A DNA stretch of 64,000 nt from Amorphochlora amoebiformis (GCA_054601695.1 BAAHQB010000182.1:310001-374000), one strand, 5' to 3'. Numbered from the stretch's first letter, positions 15,007 through 27,812 are shown. Numbers and translations are program-made. The notes: generated from the sequence alone by a model not told the origin.

Positions 15007-15280
15007 CTATAGCAATATATATATATATATATATATATATTTTCATACATACATACATACATATAGATATAACACATACATATATAATTTAATGTAGATA
15101 TTTATGCATTCTATGATTGGAGTGTATACACAGAGAATATATATATATATATATGTGTATATATATATATATATATTATATTCGTGTAGATATTTTGACA
15201 TATTAAACCTTTAGGATAATGAAAATCTAAAGAACGAAATTGATGCCAAAGTTACTCTCTTAGCGAACTTGGAAAAAGTA

Positions 15281-15344
<64 letters not shown>

Positions 15345-15532
15345 CCCTCACAGAGATATTAATACATATACGATTATAGGATAATGAAAAGCTGAGGAAA
15401 CAGATACATGGCAGAAATTCTTTGCTTACAACGGTGTAAAAAAACATGTAAATATCTATGTATTGAAAAAAAAAAACATATATGTATTATATAATAAATG
15501 TGTATATAGTATTATATAGTGTATGATACATG

Positions 15533-15565
<33 letters not shown>

Positions 15566-15746
15566 GTATATATATACTATGCAGGATAATGAACAACTAA
15601 AGAAACAGATTGGTACCAAAGCTGCTGTCCTTACAATACTAGAGAAGGTTATATTATATTATATATATAAACATATAATATATATATATATATATGTAAC
15701 ATATATAATATATATAATATATATATATATATATGTAACATATATA

Positions 15747-15783
<37 letters not shown>

Positions 15784-16124
15784 TGATGTATATATGTATA
15801 TATATATGTGTATATATTATATATATATGTATATATCGTATAAATACACATAAAAATACATACACATTGTTAACGCAACGCGATATATCACACTCTACAC
15901 CTACAGCTGCTTGACTAGAGATAGATAGACAGCAATTCGACAGGGAATAGATAGAGGATGGTCAACATACTGTCACGTGACCGCGCACGTGCATCACGTG
16001 ACCACGTGTGCACCCTGCTGACACGCCAAGCTGCTAGTTCTAATCCAAGTGGCATACAAGGGGACTTACTTACCCAAACAGGTCTCTATCAAATCGTGGT
16101 CTATTATACCATTACATACATACA

Positions 16125-16170
<46 letters not shown>

Positions 16171-16626
16171 GTATATATGTATAATATATATATATATATA
16201 TACACGTATAGCAAGCGCAGCGGTATGGTATAGCGATCCATGCTTTGATTCAGGCCCGATTTTCTCAGACCATTTGGAATTATGACTAGCATGATTAGGA
16301 CGAAATAGCTATGAGGCTCACAGAATGTTCTAAACTACCTGAGCTTCCGGAACACAATCGAACCTTCGGGAAAAAAGTTCCGGAGCGTGACATAGCGCCA
16401 CATCACGCCCTGTCACCTAATAGTCTGAAATCCCGTTACTACCTGGTAGTATCGGTCACCTTCTTCGGTTTGTAATGGGTAAGGCGATCTCCAGCAAGCC
16501 TCCAGCAAATCTCCAGCAAATCTCCGTAATGTCCAGCGAACTCCAGCATACGAATGACGAAGTTTTTACACTCTATCTAGATCTCTTCAATAAGATATAT
16601 CATCTCACGCTTATTATACCGATGCC

Positions 16627-16677
<51 letters not shown>

Positions 16678-17085
16678 ATGTATATGTGTATATGTGTGTG
16701 TATAGATATATATATATATATAAACACGTTTTATATACATATGTATATACATATATGTATATATATTAACTATATATACACATATGCATCGTGCATGTAC
16801 CGATATATAGATACATACATATATATATATATATTAATTATATATACATATATGCATAGTGCATGTACCGATATATACATACATATATATATCGTTCACA
16901 TGATACTTATATGCAATGTTGTAGGAAAACGCAGAACTGAAGAAACAGATCAATCACAACAACACCGCACTTACAACGTCAGAAAAGGTATATACACATA
17001 TATATATATATACACATAAATATACATATATATATATATACCGCAGTTACAATGTCGGAAAAGATATAAATATACATAATAGAAT

Positions 17086-17116
<31 letters not shown>

Positions 17117-17250
17117 ATACATATGCGTGTACACATACATATGAAGTTACGTAGATATTTATAATTAATCAGAATAATGGGGAGCTAAAGAAACAAATTC
17201 ATGCCAAAAATACTATCCTTACAACGTTGGAAAGGGTATGTATACTTACA

Positions 17251-17288
<38 letters not shown>

Positions 17289-17444
17289 ATATATGTATAT
17301 TTATGCACATATTCATGTAGATATTTATATATGATTGTAGGATATTGAACGGCTAAATAAACGGATATATGCCAAAGACTCGGACCTTACAAAGTTCAAA
17401 AAGGTGTATGTACTTCCACACTTACATATGATATTTACACATAC

Positions 17445-17494
<50 letters not shown>

Positions 17495-17627
17495 TATATA
17501 TATATATATATACAGATTAACTTATGAAAGTTATGATTGTAGGATATTGAGAAGCTTAAGAAACAAATTCATGCCAAAGATGGTGTCTTGACAGCGCTGG
17601 CAAAGGTACTTATACATCCCTTCAGAC

Positions 17628-17677
<50 letters not shown>

Positions 17678-18117
17678 GTATATATACATGTGTATATCTA
17701 TATATGCTCAGGGTAATGAGGAGCTAAGGATAGTGATTAGTGGTAAGCAAGATGTCATTTCGCGGCTTCAAGAGGTAGCAATGTGTATAGATTTATACAA
17801 ATATTATACATATATATATATATGAACACATATGTATATAACTGTATATGTAAATATATATTATGTTACATATATATAAAAATATATATATGCATATGTA
17901 TGTATCTCTGTAATATATACATGTATATTTAAAGATCCATATATGTATGTTTGTATTGTCTAATATAAAACATATATAATTATAGTATTTTAATATACAT
18001 ATACACACATATAATATATGGATATATAGATATAATATAAGTATATGTATAAATATAAGGATCTGAAGCACCAAGTACAACAGCATGAAGAGGTGACCCA
18101 GATACACATATATATAA

Positions 18118-18185
<68 letters not shown>

Positions 18186-18209
18186 TTACATACATACGTG
18201 TAAGTATAT

Positions 18210-18241
<32 letters not shown>

Positions 18242-18373
18242 GTAAATATATTTATATATATATATATATATAATATATATATATAATTATAATATATGTA
18301 TATTTATGTATATTATATATATATATATAGACATTTGTATATATATAAATATATATATAAATTTAAAAATATG

Positions 18374-18417
<44 letters not shown>

Positions 18418-19103
18418 TATATATGTTTATAACAATTCCAATTTGACGTATGTAAGGCATTTATGTTTATATGCATGTATAATATATATATGTACATATA
18501 TGCATAAATATAAGATATATATATATATATATACATATATATACATTTACATATATAGGCATATATGTATACATATACATATATATATATATTTATATAT
18601 ATATATATATATGGAACATACATCAGGATAAAAAGGCTTTCTTGAAGAAGTTCGAGGATCAAAACAAGCAAATCAACAAACTCACAGTAGATTATATCAT
18701 ATACATATCTGTCTGTCTATGTATATATATATATATATATATGTATGTATATATATATATACACGTGCATAGAGTTCTTTTATAATGTACATACTACAAA
18801 TGTATACATACATGGTTATATATATATATATATTATATATATATATATTATATATATGTTATATATTATGTTCATATATGTGTGTACATCATTTCATACT
18901 ATTGTTAGTTCCTTCTTTTATCATTTTTATTAATAATATTATTTGTTATTATTGTGTATAATTTATTTGTCTGCTATATAATATATATATGTGTATGTAT
19001 ATATGGTGAGATAAAGGCCAAGAAGAGTGAGAAAAGTAAGAGAGACAAGTGATGGGAAATATGTTATATATTATTAATATCAGCAATAGCCATAACTTCA
19101 AGG

Positions 19104-19136
<33 letters not shown>

Positions 19137-19266
19137 CGTGAGTGTGTTTGTGTGTTTGTGTGTGTGTACGTATATCTATATATATTTATATATACACATA
19201 CATATGTATATATATGTATGTATATATATGTATATATGTATATATATATATGTATGTGTATGTATG

Positions 19267-19332
<66 letters not shown>

Positions 19333-19414
19333 CATATATATACATATGTATGTGTATATATAAATATATATAGATATACGTACACACACACACACAAACA
19401 CACAAACACACTCA

Positions 19415-19451
<37 letters not shown>

Positions 19452-19845
19452 CCTTGATGTTATGGCTATTGCTGATATTAATAACATATAACATATTTCC
19501 CATAATTTTCTCTCTTACTTTTCTCACTCTTCTTGGCCTTTATCTCACCATATATACATACACATATATATATTATATAGCAGACAAATAAATTATATAC
19601 AATAATAAGAAATAATATTATTAATAATAATTATAAAAGAAGAAGTAACAATAGTATGAAATGATGTACACACATATATGAACATAATATATAACATATA
19701 TATATATATATAACCATGTATGTATACATTTGTAGTATGTACATTATAAAAAATATATTACGTATATATATATATATATATATATTGTTTGTGGGTGTGT
19801 ATAGGCATCATCCAAAAAGAGTAAGAAGGATTGCTCTTGCAAAAA

Positions 19846-19887
<42 letters not shown>

Positions 19888-19920
19888 TGGAGTAAATAGG
19901 ATCGAAAGATTATGCGGAGA

Positions 19921-19969
<49 letters not shown>

Positions 19970-20126
19970 CATAGATAATAAATTTGTATATATATATATA
20001 TTTATAACATATATATATATATATATCTATGCAGACTAAGAATGAGCTAAAAGATTGTGAGGAAGAGAAAAAAGCAAAGGATCTCAAGATCAGAGAGATG
20101 CATAATCAGGTATATATGGATACGTA

Positions 20127-20175
<49 letters not shown>

Positions 20176-20437
20176 ATATGCATATATATATATATATATC
20201 GATTGTGATATATCTAGAGACAATATATATATATATATATATAAACGCTCAATAGTTTTCGGGGTTGGCTATCGGTATAATGTAATATATATATATATAC
20301 ACATATATACACATATATATGTGTGTGTGTGTGTGTGTATATGTATATAATGTATAGGTGATAGTAGATATGTATTATATAGATGGTCCATCTCTCCGCC
20401 AGACTTAAGGCCGCCCTCCATACACAGATCACCAGGT

Positions 20438-20482
<45 letters not shown>

Positions 20483-20598
20483 GTATATATATTGCACATA
20501 TATACCTAAATATATACATATATATATCTTTATTATTCATATCATAAATATCCAACGTATATAGGTAATACATTTAGATATATCTATGTATGTATATA

Positions 20599-20642
<44 letters not shown>

Positions 20643-20760
20643 TATATATTTATAAATATATATATATATATATACATATATATATGTGTGTATATATATA
20701 TATATATTGTGTATACTGCATGTGTACAGACTGAACGAATACCAAAGAGTCGCATCTTAC

Positions 20761-20808
<48 letters not shown>

Positions 20809-21170
20809 TGTGTGTATACATATATAATACATATATATATATATCTATACTTACGTGAATGAACGCGCTGAGCAATTTCTAAGAGTTACTTCTTGCCCGT
20901 AAAAATACTGAATATACCTCTTAGCGCACAAATGTTGAATATGCATACAGTACATGTGTGTAAATGTGTATATTTGGAAGCATTTATAAATATAATATAT
21001 ATATATATATATACATATATAATATATATATATATATGCACAGCAATCCTAGGATACTTCGTCTGGCTTTGCCCAGAAAATCCCCTCGGCAAAGTATTGA
21101 ATGAATATATACATATGTGGACATGCACATACCAAGAAAGTATTCTAAAAGATACCTCAAGCATGTATAT

Positions 21171-21234
<64 letters not shown>

Positions 21235-21391
21235 ATATAAATATATATGTATACATATGTATATATTTATATACATATATATATATATATATACATTTGT
21301 GCATGTGTGTTTATGTTCTCTCATCTCTGCTAATTTCCATTCATTATACAATGTACACATTCACATACACAGATACATAATCAAATGTATA

Positions 21392-21435
<44 letters not shown>

Positions 21436-22123
21436 ACGATTATTTATATATATATGTATATATATATATATATGTATATATTTATATGTACATTATTTTC
21501 ACTCCTCCTAACCCTCACCATTCTATAACCCTAACCCTAACCCTAACCCTAGCCCTAACCCTAGCCCAAACCCTAACCCTAACCCTAACCCTAACCCTAC
21601 CCTAACCCTAACCGTAACCCAACTTTCGTTACCTTTAAACTCTAATGATAGCTTTCTACACCGAAATCGATCCTCTAACCTCAATGAAACCCGAGAGGGA
21701 GAGAGGGAAAGGGAGAAGAGAGAGAGAGAGTGAGAAAGAAAGGAGAGAGAGAGAGAGAGACAGAGAGAGAGAGACAGAGAGAGAGAGACAGAGAGAGAGA
21801 GACAGAGAGAGAGAGACAGAGAGAGAGAGACAGAGAGAGAGAGACAGAGAGAGAGACAGAGAGAGAGAGACAGAGAGAGAGAGAGACAGAGAGAGAGAGA
21901 CAGAGAGAGAGAGAGACAGAGAGAGAGAGAGACAGAGAGAGAGAGAGACAGAGAGAGAGAGACAGAGAGAGAGAGACAGAGAGAGAGACAGAGAGAGAGA
22001 GACTGATAAAGAGAGAGACAGAGAGAGAGATACAGAGAGAGAGAGAGACAGAGAGAGAGACAGAGAGAGAGAGACAGAGAGAGAGACAGAGAGAGAGACA
22101 GAGAGAGAGAGAGACAGAGAGAG

Positions 22124-22154
<31 letters not shown>

Positions 22155-22158
22155 TACA

Positions 22159-22190
<32 letters not shown>

Positions 22191-22615
22191 CAGAGAGAGA
22201 GAGACAGAGAGAGAGACAGTAGGTTAGGGTTGGATTAGGTATCCTAGATCGAATTCATGAAGTGAGAGTAGTTAACCTTAGGGTGAGGGTAAGGTTAGAG
22301 TTAGGATAAGGGTAGTTAGGGTTATAGCTATCCCACTCTTTAACGCCCGCTTCTCTTTTTGTTTCTCCGTGTTAGGGTTAGGGTCAGGGTTAGGGTTAGG
22401 GTTAGGGTTAACTTGGTAACTATTGATCATAATCCCGCTTCTGAGTGCATATCTCCGCTCTATCTCCCTTTCTCTCTCTCTCTTTTCTCTTTTTTTTTAA
22501 GGCATTTTTCTCCCTCTCTATTTCTATTTCCTCTTTATTTTCTCTCAAACTTTCTGTTTTCTCTCTTTCTCTCTCTCTCTTTCCTCTCTTTTTTTTTTTT
22601 CTCTCGCCCTCTCTT

Positions 22616-22667
<52 letters not shown>

Positions 22668-22827
22668 TCCCTCCTCTGTTCTCTCATTCTCATTTTTCTC
22701 TAATGTTTATGTTTTCGGTAGGTCGATCAAGATCCGTGAGTCCATCGAGCGAGCGAGAGCAACAGAAGTTAGTTTTGAACAAGATGGAGGTTACTTATGG
22801 ATCATATGTATATTTATGTATTTATAT

Positions 22828-22858
<31 letters not shown>

Positions 22859-22931
22859 GTATATATACATATATAACATATATACCAATGAAACTTTCTA
22901 AGGTGTCCCCGCATGGCGAGATGATAAAGCA

Positions 22932-23000
<69 letters not shown>

Positions 23001-23129
23001 ATATATATTGTGTGTGTGTGTGTGTGTTGTGTGTGTGTGTGTGTGTCTGTGTGTATACATAACACAAATACAAATACATGTATATAGGAATTCACAAAGA
23101 TGTCCCCGCATGGAAAGATGATAAAGCAT

Positions 23130-23188
<59 letters not shown>

Positions 23189-23735
23189 GTACACATATAT
23201 ATATATATATGTGTGTGTATACATAACACAAATACATGTATATAGGAATTCACAAAGATGTCCCCGCATGGAAAGATGATAAAGCATGATAAGGACAATG
23301 CCTTCTTCTTCGGGGGGAAGAAAAGTATTTAATATATACTTAGGGTAAGGGTTTGACTTAGCGTTAGGGTTAGGGTTAGAGTTAGGGTTAGGGTTAGAGT
23401 TAGATTAGGATCAGATTATTCAGCATGTATTAGTAATAGGACCATTGACTCCTCCACAGGGTGGGGCTATAGTGCTGTTTGGGATAACAGCAGATCGTGA
23501 TGGTGGGTGTGTTGAGTGTTGGTGAGGAGAGTTAGGTTATGGTTAGGATTCGAGCTAGGGTTAGGGTTAGGGGTAGGGTTACGGTAAGGGTTAGCGTTAG
23601 GATTAGGGTTACGGTAAGGATTAGGGTTAGGGTTAGGGTTAGGGTTAGGGTTAGGGTTAGGGTTAGGGTATATATATATATATATATATGTATATGTATA
23701 TATATATGTAGAATATGTATGTATGTAGATATATA

Positions 23736-23768
<33 letters not shown>

Positions 23769-24229
23769 AGAGTAATAAAATAAATAATAGCATGTGTAGA
23801 CACAGCTCAATGAACACTTATAGATAGAGCTACGTTAGAGATCTCTGGAGATCCCAGAGATTGCTGGAGATCCCCGAGATTACTGGAGATCCCGGAGATT
23901 GCTGAGGATCGCCTTGCCCGATACAAAGTGTATCGGGTAGTCCAAGCTTTGTTTGTGAACCGTTTTGGTCCGCTTGGATTAGGGCTTGGATTTCGCTTTT
24001 CATTATTCCCTCCGCCAACTCCAATTTTTCAAATCTTCCGCGAAGAGTTTCGGAGCGGAGCGCGTCATGGCGTGACGTCACGCCTTGTCATCCAATACAG
24101 GCGCGTGACGTTATCAGCGCTATACCATACGGATGGTTTACTACACCATACGGATGGTTGACTATACCGCTGCGCTAACAATCTGTAATAGTATTTTTAA
24201 ACACATGTATTTATATTTATAAATAAATA

Positions 24230-24277
<48 letters not shown>

Positions 24278-24508
24278 TATATATTTATATACATATATAT
24301 ATTTATATATGTACATACATACATATATATACATATATATATATATATATATGAAAATTGTAAAATGTATATTATATGTTTCTAATTTGTAAATAATCTA
24401 ATTTGTAAATAATTGTACATATAATAGTCCATGTGTACCTGAAGAGTGGCGAACTGCACGTTCGGGTAGGAGGAGGATACGTCTCACTTAAGGTTTAAAT
24501 TTTTAATT

Positions 24509-24539
<31 letters not shown>

Positions 24540-24815
24540 GTATTTATATGTAATATATATCCCTATGCATACATATAGAATACTATCACTGCTGATCTCC
24601 TTCCCTATACTGGATTCCTGTCTCTGTTTATGATATAATATATATATACATACATATATATACATATATATATATATATAGATGTATATATACATACATA
24701 CATGATGATGATGAAGCAGATCTTTCTCTTTAGAAGTGTAGTGCTTGTTTGCGCGTATTGATTAGTTCGGTGGGCGACATACATATATATATATATATAT
24801 GTATATATATGTATG

Positions 24816-24856
<41 letters not shown>

Positions 24857-25283
24857 TGATATGTATATATAACATGTAATACATATATATGTATGTATAT
24901 GTGCATATCGTATGTGTGTATATGTATAGAATTTATATCAACATGTTATGCACTAATAGATATATAAAAACAATATACATATATATATATATATATATTT
25001 GTTATATATATATTATATATATATATATGTAAATATGTATATATATATATAATATATGTATGTCTGTAATATACGTTTGACGAGTATGTGTGTTATAACA
25101 TCTGTTCTATGATTAGGAATTTGCAGAGAAGTACACTCAGATGAAATTGCAAAGACAGCGGCTTAGCGCTGCTAACATGCTCACGGCCGTAGTGGTTGAT
25201 GAAAAGGAGGTATGCATAGACACCTCTGTTTGTATGTATGTGCATTGCATCTTTATACTATATTATATTATATATATATCTAG

Positions 25284-25314
<31 letters not shown>

Positions 25315-25417
25315 GTATAAGTATATAAACATTTATATATTTACACATATAATATATACATATTTACGAACTATATTATAAATTTTATTTCTACATCAAA
25401 TCATTATTATATATACA

Positions 25418-25464
<47 letters not shown>

Positions 25465-25560
25465 GAGTGTATATGTGTACAGGTGGCGATGAGTAGTCCT
25501 AATACTAGTAATAGTAGGGCGATGCGCCGAGATAAGCTCTCGCGATCTCCTCAAAGTTAA
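7720..25560 (+). CDS. CH-CH, coiled-coil, GAS2-domain cytoskeletal linker, about 40 exons
   Basis: Predicted actin-microtubule cross-linker: tandem calponin-homology domains should bind F-actin, the rod should dimerise, and the C-terminal GAS2-related domain is a known microtubule-binding module. First, 7819-7913 (possibly preceded by 7720-7746) through 11659 encode the two CH domains; 12353 to 22789 the rod; 23246 to 25209 the GAS2 part; 25483-25560 a basic serine-rich tail ending in TAA. Summing the exons gives about 767 codons. Nearly every junction matches in phase. The first exon is uncertain: ATG 7720 with a 72-base intron is the simplest choice. Exons 19017-19048, 19084-19102, 20730-20748, 20873-20898 and 21044-21093 are weaker calls. 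One intron (11660-12352) starts with GC instead of GT. The architecture resembles GAS2-like and spectraplakin proteins, but I know no exact named counterpart. Confidence 0.8.
7819..9561 (+). other. Exons for first calponin-homology domain
   Basis: Exons 7819-7913, 8652-8688, 8773-8831, 8950-8997, 9163-9220 and 9471-9561 join in phase 2, 0, 2, 2, 0, 1. They give the typical CH order: [13 protein letters not shown], then [42 protein letters not shown] and [12 protein letters not shown]. The DGNEK followed by a GLLW helix is the hallmark of the last CH helix of an alpha-actinin-type actin-binding domain. Introns are 80-740 bp and mostly (TA)n. Confidence 0.88.
10205..11659 (+). other. Exons for second calponin-homology domain
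   Basis: Exons 10205-10269, 10395-10462, 10722-10773, 10947-10988 and 11577-11659 read [10 protein letters not shown], then [37 protein letters not shown] and [11 protein letters not shown]. These match the CH2 pattern of LLxW, the NFxxxWxDG turn, the AxxxAExxxxVPRLL helix and a final LxY helix. The last exon ends AAG followed by GCAAGA, and only use of this GC donor keeps phase with the next exon at 12353. Confidence 0.87.
12107..12146 (+). repeat. Short tandem repeat TATGTAT-type, unit 7 bp
   Basis: Five copies of a 7-bp ATTATGT unit follow a (TA)n run in the intron between exons 11577-11659 and 12353-12425. No coding island is visible between 11660 and 12352 apart from a pyrimidine-rich stretch at about 11690-11770. 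Confidence 0.7.
13170..13503 (-). repeat. CCCTAA telomere-like block with dispersed element, intronic
   Basis: Degenerate CCCTAA repeats surround a near-complete copy of the dispersed element at 13209-13300. The block ends just before the acceptor at 13502-13503, so it supplies the 3' end of the intron between rod exons 12748-12849 and 13504-13532. Confidence 0.8.
13209..13300 (-). repeat. Dispersed telomere-linked element, copy
   Basis: Contains, on the minus strand, GATCAGATTATTCAGCATG, a GTCCGAGGACCATTGACTCC core, the CACAGTGTGGGGCTATAGTG segment and GGGATAACAG. The same order is seen at 23406-23500, 41150-41240 and 62270-62360. Confidence 0.85.
15215..17774 (+). repeat. Eight tandem duplicated 21-residue coiled-coil exons
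   Basis: Exons at 15215-15277, 15380-15433, 15585-15647, 16925-16987, 17173-17235, 17341-17403, 17543-17605 and 17712-17774 are each exactly 63 bases, except the second (54). All are phase 0-0. They encode variants of DNExLKKQI followed by AKxxxLTxLEK, which is three heptads. Because each is symmetrical in phase, exons can be gained, lost or skipped without a frameshift. The fragment at 17041-17070 is a dead partial copy of the exon ending at 16987. Confidence 0.9.
16206..16560 (+). mobile_element. SINE-like element with tRNA-like head, copy 1
   Basis: The head (AGCGCAGCGGTATGG) resembles a tRNA A box, and about 40 bases on GATTCAGGCCC resembles a B box. The tail is a short tandem of CTCCAGCAAATCTC type. 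A related copy in opposite orientation lies at 23830-24185 and shares head and tail. No ORF is present. Flanking target duplications could not be made out in the surrounding (TA)n. Confidence 0.5.
18777..19750. repeat. Large near-perfect palindrome within the rod-encoding gene
   Basis: About 485 bp at 18777-19265 recur as the reverse complement at about 19290-19750, around a (TA)n centre near 19277. Arms match through unique sequence such as GGCCAAGAAGAGTGAG and its complement at 19520-19538, with differences mainly in TA tract length. The left arm holds the weak exons 19017-19048 and 19084-19102, and the right arm holds their inverted copies. Confidence 0.9.
21500..21640 (-). repeat. CCCTAA telomere-like block, intronic
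   Basis: About 100 bp of CCCTAA with variants, in the long intron between 21093 and 22722. Confidence 0.85.
21690..22225 (+). repeat. GAGAGACA purine minisatellite
   Basis: About 530 bp of GAGAGACA/GAGAGAGACA repeats on the plus strand. Open frames of E and R through it are artefacts. It sits between two telomere-like blocks in the same intron. Confidence 0.9.
22226..22700 (+). repeat. TTAGGG-like block followed by CT-rich tract and (TA)n
   Basis: Degenerate TTAGGG repeats occupy about 22226-22410. Then comes a CT-rich tract (about 22440-22617), a (TA)n run and another CT stretch that leads into the acceptor at 22720-22721. Here the G-rich strand is sense, unlike most blocks in the window. 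Confidence 0.8.
22889..23136 (+). repeat. Exon 5'-end fragments of the [10 protein letters not shown] exon
   Basis: The exon 23246-23324 encodes [20 protein letters not shown]. Its first 45 or so bases with the acceptor recur at 23079-23136, nearly identical. A diverged copy without a clear acceptor lies at 22889-22935. Both are upstream and separated by (TA)n and (TG)n. Confidence 0.85.
23340..23672 (+). repeat. TTAGGG-like block with dispersed element copy 23406-23500, intronic
   Basis: Telomere-like repeats with the G-rich strand as sense. The element copy is almost complete, ending in GGGATAACAGCAGATC. Confidence 0.85.
23830..24185 (-). mobile_element. SINE-like element with tRNA-like head, copy 2
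   Basis: On the minus strand it starts TTAGCGCAGCGGTATAG, an exact fit to the tRNA A-box pattern TRGYNNARNNG. It ends in a degenerate CTCCAGCAATCTC tandem at 23830-23900. Middle sequence is only partly shared with the copy at 16206-16560 (a GC-rich CGTGACGTCACG region and the GGCAAGGCGATC junction). Confidence 0.5.
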
Positions 25561-26418
25561 AGGAGTTGCCGCAACAAAGAAGCATGTAATTGTCAAGCTC
25601 TAGCCTAGTCACCCAATTGTGCAAGTTTATACTATTATATCAGCAGGACACGTAATTGTAATTTCTTTTCGAGCTAGTCGAGGTACACCTACTCTCTAGA
25701 CTCTAGCTCTCGTAGCTATAGCTACACTAGAGCTAGCCAGATACTTGAGATTTCTCTGGTCTCTAGTCTCTACTAGGCTAGCTACTCTCCAGCGCAGTCC
25801 AGCTAGTTACTGAATTCACAATCTAGACAATATCTCACCCAATTATATAGCCATATTCAAATTGGAGATGGCTGGAGAGGGGGGGGGGGGGGAAGTATTG
25901 AGAGGCATAGAGATTCCTAATATCGGGCGTCAAGTTCCAAATTCGATTCTCACTACACACACTAGCTAGACTAGGTACAATCTTTAGTCTTAAATTCAGT
26001 GAAGATACACGTTTTAGATGTTGCACCATTCAATCTAATAAAGTATCGCACCGTCGCACCGTGGCTGGAATCGTGACTTCCTCAGTGGCCAGCTATCATT
26101 CTCTAGTAGAGCCAGACTGGAAGAAAAGTTGCAGGGAACTTTTAGATTTTTCTGGTGTCACAGTCTCACAGACGAACATCACCTCAATAAACAACAGAAA
26201 CCACTTTTGATGAAGGATGAACAGTGAACAGTCGCAAAATTTCTTTTAAATCTTCTAATAATAATATATTAATATGTCCTGTTGGCCTAGTGTTGGCACT
26301 GTTGGGGGAAGTATAACGACGGTTTCACTTTCATATAAATTTATATATCGGAATCCAAGTTTCGGACAAAACTATTCTATATCTTTTCGGCTCTAGTCAC
26401 ATCCGACCCCCCCAACCC
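25561..26418. other. Intergenic region, CTAG-rich, between CH-GAS2 and AK genes
   Basis: About 860 bp with almost no TA microsatellite. The stretch 25600-25810 is rich in CTAG and AGCT words. A run of 13 G lies at about 25880. No exon with consistent splice sites was found. It should hold the polyadenylation signals of the upstream gene and the promoter of the kinase. Confidence 0.6.
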
Positions 26419-27034
26419 ATGTCTGCGATTCGGCGCGGTATCTTGCTCTCCCGGGCCCCTATGCGTACATTTTCCCGCCAGATGAGCTCCCTCAGGTTGA
26501 AGATTCATGCGAATGGTGGAGATTTGAGATATTAGAAATTTCAGCAACAGTAGGCGGGTGGGGCTGGCTCCTTTTGTGATATGCTATGGTTTCCCTCGAG
26601 GTGCCTGATTATGGGTCCTCCTGGAGGTGGAAAAGGGACTTTATCGTCGAGGCTAGTAAAGGAGTACATTTAACTTCTAATTTTCTATTTTTTTGCGAGG
26701 GGAGGGACGACGGGGGGGGGGGTTACTTCAGTTCGCATTCCATGTGCGAGATTTACTCTTTTTTTTTTTCCACTTTCCGATTTTTTTAAGGTGATAATTG
26801 GACAGTGTGAATTGGTAGGTTTGGTTTGACGCATTTTTCGAGTGGTGATGCGCTGAGGGCTCATATTAAGGTGTGCATGAAATATAGAACGTATTATACA
26901 CACACCCACAAAACTATGTGTTTAGGATATTGTTGTATATATGTATGTGTGTGAATATCTATATATATATGTATACTATATATATATATATATATATATA
27001 CATACATATATATATATATATATACATACAAATA

Positions 27035-27122
<88 letters not shown>

Positions 27123-27307
27123 TTGTATATATGCATATATATATATATATGTATATTACATATATATATATGTATATATATATATAAATATTTAATATAT
27201 ATGTATATGTAATATACGTGAATATATATGAACATATAAAACGTAATATATACTAATATATATATATATGTATATATATATATAATATATAATATATACA
27301 TATACAC

Positions 27308-27351
<44 letters not shown>

Positions 27352-27458
27352 CATAGTTACATCCACATATAAATATCTAGGAAGGTACAGAATTGGGAGA
27401 AGAAGCTGAGATATACATGAATGATGGACTATTAGTACCTGATTCCCTTATGGTATGC

Positions 27459-27535
<77 letters not shown>

Positions 27536-27750
27536 TACATACATATATACATATATATATGTGTATATGTATACACACATACATTTATATGAATGATACA
27601 TGAATGATGGACTATCAGTACCTGATTCCCTTATGGTACATATGTATATATATATATACATACATGTACATATATACATATTATATATATATACATATAC
27701 ACATGAATGATACATGAATGATGGACTATTAGTACCTGATTCCCTTATGG

Positions 27751-27812
<62 letters not shown>

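Larger units (their letters stand above)
12353..22789 (+). other. Exons for coiled-coil rod
   Basis: Exons 12353-12425, 12748-12849, 13504-13532, 14072-14145, 14734-14771, the repeat set 15215-17774, 18060-18092, 18627-18686, 19017-19048 and 19084-19102 (weak), 19805-19846, 20035-20109, 20383-20435, 20730-20748, 20873-20898 and 21044-21093 (weak), 22722-22789. Translation is rich in E, K, L and Q with heptad-like spacing, for example [17 protein letters not shown] and [18 protein letters not shown] basic, cysteine-bearing patch ([11 protein letters not shown]) interrupts it at 19805-19846, and an arginine/serine-rich piece follows near 22722. Confidence 0.75.
23246..25209 (+). other. Exons for GAS2-related (GAR) domain
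   Basis: Exons 23246-23324, 24428-24492 and 25117-25209 join in phase 1 and 0. They read [20 protein letters not shown], then [18 protein letters not shown]. The FGG, the short strand and the VRVGGGY core are characteristic of the GAS2-related microtubule-binding domain. The expected upstream zinc-binding cysteines are not obvious, so the N-terminal half may be divergent. Confidence 0.75.

Noticed and set aside
21645-22238. A 197-residue frame of E and R, and similar S/L/P frames at 30 and 59 kb
   Set aside because: They translate purine or pyrimidine minisatellites lying within introns of well-supported genes.
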